27,717 bases of DNA from Firmicutes bacterium AF25-13AC (GTDB taxonomy: Bacteria; Bacillota; Clostridia; Lachnospirales; Lachnospiraceae): NCBI GenBank assembly GCA_003478935.1, contig QUFP01000045.1:1-27717 (forward strand). The letters are read 5' to 3'. Numbering within the stretch: position 1 is the stretch's first letter; each line of letters starts with the position of its first letter. The translations under genes were made by a program, and so were the position numbers. This document shows positions 23,273-27,717 of the stretch, in pieces. Below the pieces are notes generated by a model. That model searched no databases. It worked only from the letters and a program-made list of their open reading frames with translations, and was not told where the DNA came from.

Positions 23273-24974
23273 ATGGCGATTCGAAAAAAGCAGGAGCCAA
23301 GCGAATATCAAAAAGCATTACGTAAGTTCCATAAAAAATCAAATCGACATGTTGTCGTATTTGAAGCTGATATAAGCGAAGATGAAAAGCGACGCATTTT
23401 TTCGGATGCCGACCATCTGCGCCAATGTGGGAATGAACTCCTCGGTATTATGAAACGAAATCTGGAGCAGCTTTTGCGCACAAAGAAATATCGTGCCTTA
23501 CAGAAACTGTATGGAAAAGTATCGGATCCAATCCATGCACTGGAAAAGAAGGAAGTTCTATCAGATGAGGAAACACAAAAGCTGAATCAGCTTAAAAAAG
23601 GAATGCGCTGAAATTGCCAATTCAATGAATCAGATGAGAGAGTCTTATCAGGTGACATGGGATTTTTGCCGGACCAAAATGATGGAATTAAAAGAAAAGT
23701 ATCACCTTCAAAGCATCTTTGCTCTTTCCCGTGCAGAAGATATTTGGGCTGCAATTGAAACGATATTGTATTCAAGCGGAAGAAGACTGCATTTAAAAAA
23801 GCGCGGCGATCTTCCAGAGATTCGGGCAAAGCAATCCATACGCGGGCTTGTCATTGATTCTTCTCAGTCAGGGCTGATTGTGAAGTACGGAAAAGTTACA
23901 ATTCCCTGTAAATATAAAGCAAAGGATTTGTGGCTTTGGGATGAAGAAAAAGCAATTCTTGCATATTTGGCAGAACCAGAACTACAGGATGCTCATGCGG
24001 TGGATCAGATGTCAAAAGGAATTATTACGGATACCTACAGACCGTGTTTTGCTTCCCTCGTCTGTAAAAAGATTCGCGGACGGCTTCGCGTCTATGTACA
24101 TATAACAGTTGAAGGAAAAGCGATCTCAAAAAGAAGAAAAGACAACACACCAAGACATTACTATGGAAAAGGAAATATTGGATGTGATATCGGAACGCAG
24201 ACAATCGCCTACACTTCCAATACCGAAGTAGGACTTGAAAATCTGGCTGAAAGAGGAAATTCAATTCAGCATGTGGAAAGACAGGAAGCATTGATCTTGC
24301 GAGCAATGGAACGATCCCGAAGGGCGATGAATCCGAATAATTACAACGAAAATGGTACCGTTAAGAAAGGTCACAAGCAATGGAACTTTTCAAAACGATA
24401 CCAGAAGTTGAGACAAAGACATCAGGAATTGTGTCGGATTGCAGCAGAAAATCGAGCGCTGGCGATCCGTGAACAGGTCAATCATCTTCGGTCTTTGGGA
24501 GACTGTTTTATCACAGAACCGCAAAACGCAAAGAAACTACAAAAAAGAGCAAATCCAGAGAATCCAGTTGATAAAAATGGACGTATGAAGCGAAAAAAGC
24601 GCTTTGGAAGATCCATAAAAAATCGCTGTCCTGGCTACCTGCAGGCAAAAGCAAAGCAGCTTTTTGAATCAACAGGTGGAACATATGTTGAGGTACCGAT
24701 TTTATATCGTGCCAGTCAGTACGATCACACATCAGATAGTTACATTCCAAAGAAATTATCTCAGCGAATGTATCATCTGACAGATGGGACAAAGGTTCAA
24801 AGAGACTGGTATTCCTCTTACTTATTGTATTGTATCAATAAAACTTATACACAGATCAACAAACTAAAATGTCAATCTAATTTTGCATTTATGTATCAAA
24901 AAGAAAAGACCTTGATTGAAGAAATTATTCGTTCAAGAAAAAAGATTATGAATTCCGGTATTCGTACCGTTTGA
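23273..24974 (+). pseudogene. tnpB: TnpB-like RuvC nuclease, zinc-finger-less, split by a frameshift
   Basis: TnpB-family protein, an RNA-guided DNA nuclease class linked to IS200/IS605 elements. ATG 23273 follows AAAGGAG. The first part stops at TGA 23609-23611; a second frame continues to 24974. Reading +1 at the A6 run (23594-23599) joins them as LKKECAEIANSMNQMRES, giving about 566 aa. RuvC residues, joined numbering: D305 in IGCDIGTQTIAY, E415 in FITEPQNAKKL, D511 in VQRDWYSSYLLY. Between the last two, where most TnpBs have two CxxC pairs, it reads ASQYDHTSDSYIPKKLSQR with no Cys: the zinc finger is lost. It is also longer than the ~400-aa norm. The frameshift may be real decay, a sequencing error, or a recoding site. 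Confidence 0.8.
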
Positions 24975-25008
24975 TTTTATATATACTGGGTATTTGACTT
25001 AGTATCCA

Positions 25009-25031
25009 TCTGGGAGATCTTGTGGCCCAGA
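25009..25031 (+). repeat. Right-end hairpin of the TnpB element
   Basis: TCTGGG (25009-25014) pairs with CCCAGA (25026-25031) around an 11-base loop, 35 bases after the tnpB stop. In TnpB systems the guide RNA scaffold covers this area and ends at the element end. Confidence 0.45.
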
Positions 25032-25041
25032 GAATGCGAAT

Positions 25042-25611
25042 GTGAAGATTCAGCACCATCGAATCGACACAAATGTGGTCGTAGGACTGCTTGTTCGCGA
25101 GTTTCGTTGCTCCGGAACAGATGTGTCTGCCAAAGTCCTTGCGATGTACGCAGGCACTAGAACTTCGTCAATGGAACCACAGTGGCTTGCCGCTGGGTTA
25201 AGTCAGGATCGTTTAAAGGATGTAGGAGGAAAAATTCTCTTAGTTGGGGTTGGTCATGAACGAAATACATATATCCATAGTGTAGAGGAAGTGCTTAATG
25301 TGCCAAATAGACTGTCTGACATGCCAGTTCTTATGAAAATCGTGCAGCATGGAAAAAAGCCAGTTTCTGTCTATATGAGAAAGCATTATAATTCACAGCA
25401 GCCACATATTTCTGAGGATTTTGTTAAGCTAAATCGTGCATTTGATGAATATGGAGCTGCAGTACATACGGTATTTGGATCAGCAGAGTGTATTTTATGC
25501 GATGCAAGACGTATTTTTGAAGTGACTCGCCATGTGCTGGCACCAGATCCAGAGTGTCTGGTGACGGGAGGAGAAATTGCACCTGAACGATGGCACGAGC
25601 TTATTAGATAA
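25042..25611 (+). pseudogene. AAC(3)-type antibiotic N-acetyltransferase-like, 5'-truncated
   Basis: C-terminal two thirds of an aminoglycoside 3-N-acetyltransferase-family protein. GGKILLVGVGHERNTYIHSVEE is the best-conserved block of that family, and the rest to HVLAPDPECL fits the C-terminal half. The first ~80 residues, with the acetyl-CoA loop, are missing, because the frame runs straight back into the TnpB element and stops at 25000. The region between GLLVREFR and GGKILL also lacks the RSxHPxxS motif I would expect. The GTG at 25042 is not preceded by a ribosome binding site. Most likely a dead gene, so no resistance should be inferred. It is followed after 26 bases by the GDPD gene. 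Confidence 0.65.
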
Positions 25612-25637
25612 AAGATACGATAGAAAGCAGGTATGAT

Positions 25638-26372
25638 ATGACAAAGATATTTGCACATAGAGGCGCAAGTGCATATGCGCCGGAAAATACAATGGAGGCC
25701 TTTGAGTTAGCAGCAAAACAGGGCGCAGACGGCATTGAGTTAGATGTTCATGTGACAAAGGATGGCGAAGTTGTGGTGACACATGATGAAAAGATTGATC
25801 GTGTCAGCAACGGAAGCGGTTTTATTAAGGACATGACGCTGCGCGAATTAAAGCGCCTGTCTTTTCATAATCACATGGAGTCTTATGTGGGAGCAGGTAT
25901 TCCGACGCTTCGCGAGGTTCTCGAATATGTCAGTACAACAAATATGGATGTAAATATAGAGTTAAAGACTGGAATTTACTGGTATCCGCAGATTGAAGAA
26001 AAGACAGCTTTTATTGTCCAGGAAACGGGAATGCATGACAGAGTGATTTATTCTTCCTTTAATCATCACAGTATTGCAAAGATTAAGGAAATTGACAGTA
26101 CAGCAGAGACCGCATGGCTGTTTTCTGATGTAATTTTAAATGTTGAGCAGTATGCAAAGGCAAATGGTGTGGAGGGTCTTCATCCAGCTGTTTATCATAT
26201 GTATATGTCTGATTTCATGAAAAGATGGAACGAGAGCGGCGAGAAGGTGCGCGTATGGACTGTAAATAATGAAAAGGATATGAAAAATTTTATTCAGCAT
26301 GATTTAGAGGCAGTTATCACTAATTATCCTGATGTCGCATTACGAGTAAGAAGAGAGGTAACAGGATGCTAA
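25638..26372 (+). CDS. Glycerophosphodiester phosphodiesterase (UgpQ/GDPD family)
   Basis: Cytosolic metal-dependent phosphodiesterase, 244 aa, no signal peptide, cleaving glycerophosphodiesters from lipid breakdown to sn-glycerol 3-phosphate and an alcohol. The TIM-barrel start holds the catalytic set: AHRGAS (H7, R8), APENT (E15), ELDVH (E34, D36, H38) and VTHDE. Later landmarks are DVNIELKTG and VRVWTVNNEKDM, the usual ends of the GDPD barrel. A weak AGCAGG site precedes ATG 25638. Its stop overlaps the following HAD gene by 7 bases, so both are made together. Its upstream partner is the truncated AAC(3)-like gene, so the operon's original promoter may have been lost with the TnpB insertion. 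Confidence 0.93.
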   Translation: MTKIFAHRGASAYAPENTMEAFELAAKQGADGIELDVHVTKDGEVVVTHDEKIDRVSNGSGFIKDMTLRELKRLSFHNHMESYVGAGIPTLREVLEYVSTTNMDVNIELKTGIYWYPQIEEKTAFIVQETGMHDRVIYSSFNHHSIAKIKEIDSTAETAWLFSDVILNVEQYAKANGVEGLHPAVYHMYMSDFMKRWNESGEKVRVWTVNNEKDMKNFIQHDLEAVITNYPDVALRVRREVTGC

Positions 26373-27157
26373 GCAACAAAAAGCTTTTTTTATTTGATAT
26401 TGACGGAACAGTGTGTCAGGGTGAGCGCTTGATCGACGGCACAATGCAGTTCCTTGAGGATATCCGTCAAAGCGGAGGTCAGTTTGTCTTTATAACAAAC
26501 AATTCCACAAAGAGCATTCAGGACTATATTCTGAAGTTTCAGAAGCTCGGAATTAAGACCGATTACAGCAATTTTATCACAGCATCCTATGCAACAATTC
26601 ATTATTTAAAGAAAAATTATGATGATAAGCTGATCTATGTGATGGGAACAAAATCATTGATCAGGGAGTTGAAAAAGAGCGGCATTCGTGTGACAACTGA
26701 CTGTGAGGATCCAGAGATTGCATGTGTGCTTGTCGCATACGACAATGAGCTGACTTATGAAAAGCTGACAGATACATGCAAGATTCTTTCCACGAGAGAT
26801 GTAGGCTATGTAGCAACAAATCCAGATCTGGTGTGTCCGATTGAGTTTGGATTTGTGCCAGACTGCGGCGCGATGTGTCAGATGATTGAACATGCCGTAA
26901 AGAAAAAGCCGTATTTTATCGGAAAGCCAGAGCCAGGAATGGTTGATATGTCTGTTGCGCAGAATCATTTTACAAAGTATGAAACATTAGTAATTGGAGA
27001 TCGTTTATATACCGACATTTTATCTGGCATCAATGCAGGTGTTGAGACAGCGCTTGTACTTACAGGAGAAGCCACAAGAAAAGATGCCGAAGAAAGCAGC
27101 TACAAGCCAGATTATATTTTCCCAACTGTGCGCGAACTTCACGAAGCGTGGAAGTGA
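26366..27157 (+). CDS. HAD-IIA family phosphatase, NagD-like
   Basis: HAD hydrolase with C2 cap, 263 aa. Motif I is FDIDGTVCQG (nucleophile D11, D13), motif II FITNNST, motif III Lys in IGKPEPGM, and motif IV VIGDRLYTDI. That spacing is the NagD/AraL/p-nitrophenylphosphatase group (HAD-IIA), which removes phosphate from small sugar or nucleotide phosphates. GAGAGGTAACAGG before ATG 26366 is inside the GDPD gene end, and coding overlaps by 7 bases. Next to GDPD, a glycerol-3-phosphate or related phosphate could be the substrate, as in glycerol-phosphate phosphatases of this family; this is inference. Confidence 0.92.
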   Translation: MLSNKKLFLFDIDGTVCQGERLIDGTMQFLEDIRQSGGQFVFITNNSTKSIQDYILKFQKLGIKTDYSNFITASYATIHYLKKNYDDKLIYVMGTKSLIRELKKSGIRVTTDCEDPEIACVLVAYDNELTYEKLTDTCKILSTRDVGYVATNPDLVCPIEFGFVPDCGAMCQMIEHAVKKKPYFIGKPEPGMVDMSVAQNHFTKYETLVIGDRLYTDILSGINAGVETALVLTGEATRKDAEESSYKPDYIFPTVRELHEAWK

Positions 27158-27162
27158 CCATG

Positions 27163-27371
27163 GTGACAGGGACGGTGGCTCACAATGTGTCCCTACTGGC
27201 TCAATATGTGTTCCTAAAAACATCATGATATTAAAAAAGTCTGAAAGTTCAAGAAAAGAGCTTTCAGGCTTTTTTGTGTCTTTACTAGAATGCAGTCGAG
27301 TTGTTAGGAACAAAAGTTCGCAAACTTGAGCCACCAGGGACACTAATCAAACCATCGTACCTGTCCCCAAT
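27163..27371. repeat. Nested inverted and tandem repeats around a terminator
   Basis: Outer arms: GACAGGGACGGTGG (27164-27177) against CCATCGTACCTGTC (27352-27365), inverted with mismatches. Inner arms: left 27187-27217 (GTGTCCCT...GGCTCAA...TGTTCCTAA) and right 27304-27343 (TTAGGAACA...TTGAGCC...AGGGACAC). The left side is also a tandem of two ~22-bp imperfect units (GGTGGCTCACAATGTGTCCC then CTGGCTCAATATGTGTTCC). The right side ends where RHS homology begins. It resembles a repeat family or small non-autonomous element. Confidence 0.5.
27233..27275 (+). terminator. Terminator after the GDPD/HAD operon
   Basis: AAAAAAGTCTGAAAG (27233-27247) pairs with CTTTCAGGCTTTTTT (27261-27275), one G-U, 13-base loop, ending in a T-run. 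Its symmetry suggests it may work in both directions. Confidence 0.85.
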
Positions 27372-27717
27372 GGTTCAATCAGCTGATTCGTGAAAACAAT
27401 GGTGTACTGGGAACAACGGTACTCTATACCTATGATGCAGGCGGCAACATGACTTCCCGAAAGACATACGCCTATACAGAGGGAGCGGTTTCAACGGTAC
27501 AGACACAGGATCTTTTTACCTATCACACCGATGGCTGGAAGGATCAGTTACTGTCCTGGAATGGAAAGAGTTATGCCTATGATGCAGGCGGTAATCCGAC
27601 TGTGCTGCGAGGAATGGCACTGACCTGGGGAGAAGGACGCCGTTTAAAAAGAATTGCTGCAACAGCAGGAGAGGTTACCTTTGCCTACGACAGTGATGGA
27701 AAGCGCGTCAAAAAGAC
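27371..27717 (+). pseudogene. RHS-repeat protein fragment, no 5' end, runs off the window
   Basis: The frame is open from 27347 to the window end. From 27371 it reads WFNQLIRENNGVLGTTVLYT, then YDAGGNMTSRKTYAYTEG, SYAYDAGGNPTVLRG and FAYDSDGKRVKKT. These are YD/RHS repeats, beta-strand cocoon units of large secreted or cell-associated proteins that carry C-terminal toxin domains. No start codon or ribosome binding site exists for it; in-frame ATGs are internal. The preceding bases belong to the repeat block. It is either a displaced RHS piece of an array or the decayed front of a gene beyond the window. Any toxin domain would lie downstream and cannot be seen. Confidence 0.75.

Larger units (their letters stand above)
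22740..25045 (+). mobile_element. TnpB-type (IS200/IS605-like) element without tnpA, approximate ends
   Basis: The element has one gene (the split tnpB) and a hairpin near each end: left CCCAGGGGATTGCCTCTGGG (22748-22767), right TCTGGG (25009-25014) with CCCAGA (25026-25031). The two hairpins share the CCCAG/CTGGG core. Sub-terminal hairpins rather than terminal inverted repeats are the mark of the IS200/IS605 superfamily. No tnpA remnant could be found, so it would depend on another copy to move. The exact ends are estimates, placed just outside the hairpins where the flanking gene homologies stop. It separates two genes that have both lost their 5' parts. Confidence 0.5.

Noticed and set aside
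23591..23600. A AAA AAG heptamer as a classical -1 frameshift site
   Set aside because: The heptamer is not in the register required by the zero frame, and the downstream half lies in the +1 frame, not -1.
25042..25611. Functional aminoglycoside resistance gene
   Set aside because: The N-terminal third is missing and there is no ribosome binding site; only the C-terminal family core remains.

Overview
The window looks like low-GC Clostridia, most probably Lachnospiraceae. The evidence is AT-rich intergenic DNA, strong GGAGG-type ribosome binding sites, sigma-A promoters, Gram-positive sugar ABC transporters without their own ATPase, membrane AraC regulators and heterodimeric ABC exporters. 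The assignment rests on gene families, not on any marker gene. No tRNA, rRNA or CRISPR array was seen.

Layout. 1-100: tail of an ABC ATPase. 166-2493: AraC-type regulator divergent from a GH4 alpha-galactosidase (MelA type). 2600-3646: M42 aminopeptidase, convergent with melA across a shared hairpin. 4086-7653: sugar uptake operon of the LplB/LplC/LplA type (two permeases and a binding protein). The first permease gene carries a single-base frameshift. 7814-10018: membrane-anchored AraC regulator behind its own TTGACG-17-TATAAT promoter, likely controlling that uptake operon. 10068-11530: plasmid-type Rep_3 initiator on the minus strand, with iteron-like 18-bp repeats and five 12-bp tandem repeats upstream, i.e. 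a complete-looking replication origin module. 11802-12152: small secreted protein of unknown function. 12348-14045: GH2 enzyme with a beta-glucuronidase NxKG signature. 14147-17709: two half-exporters forming an asymmetric heterodimeric ABC exporter. 17711-17896: 3' remnant of a lost gene. 18080-20740: alkaline phosphatase translationally abutting a YibE/F membrane protein, behind a possible Pho box. 20893-22230: NSS-family sodium symporter with a strong promoter and a leader hairpin.

22307-25611 is the most disturbed part. A TnpB-type (IS200/IS605-like) element lies between the 5'-truncated remains of two genes that face away from each other, an SASA-type esterase on the minus strand and an AAC(3)-like acetyltransferase on the plus strand. 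The element therefore sits where their start regions and shared promoter region should be. The TnpB is large (about 566 aa if joined), lacks the usual four-Cys zinc finger, keeps a D-E-D RuvC triad, and is split by a frameshift at an A6 run. 25638-27157: glycerophosphodiesterase overlapping a NagD-like HAD phosphatase. 27161-27371: nested inverted repeats around a terminator, leading into a headless RHS-repeat fragment that runs off the window.

Functionally, the window is carbohydrate scavenging (alpha-galactosides, glucuronides, an Lpl-type oligosaccharide), phosphate and glycerol-phosphate scavenging (PhoA, GDPD, NagD-like) and drug or peptide export, interrupted by mobile or plasmid-derived DNA. 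Two separate single-base frameshifts in short homopolymers leave open that some gene breaks are assembly errors.
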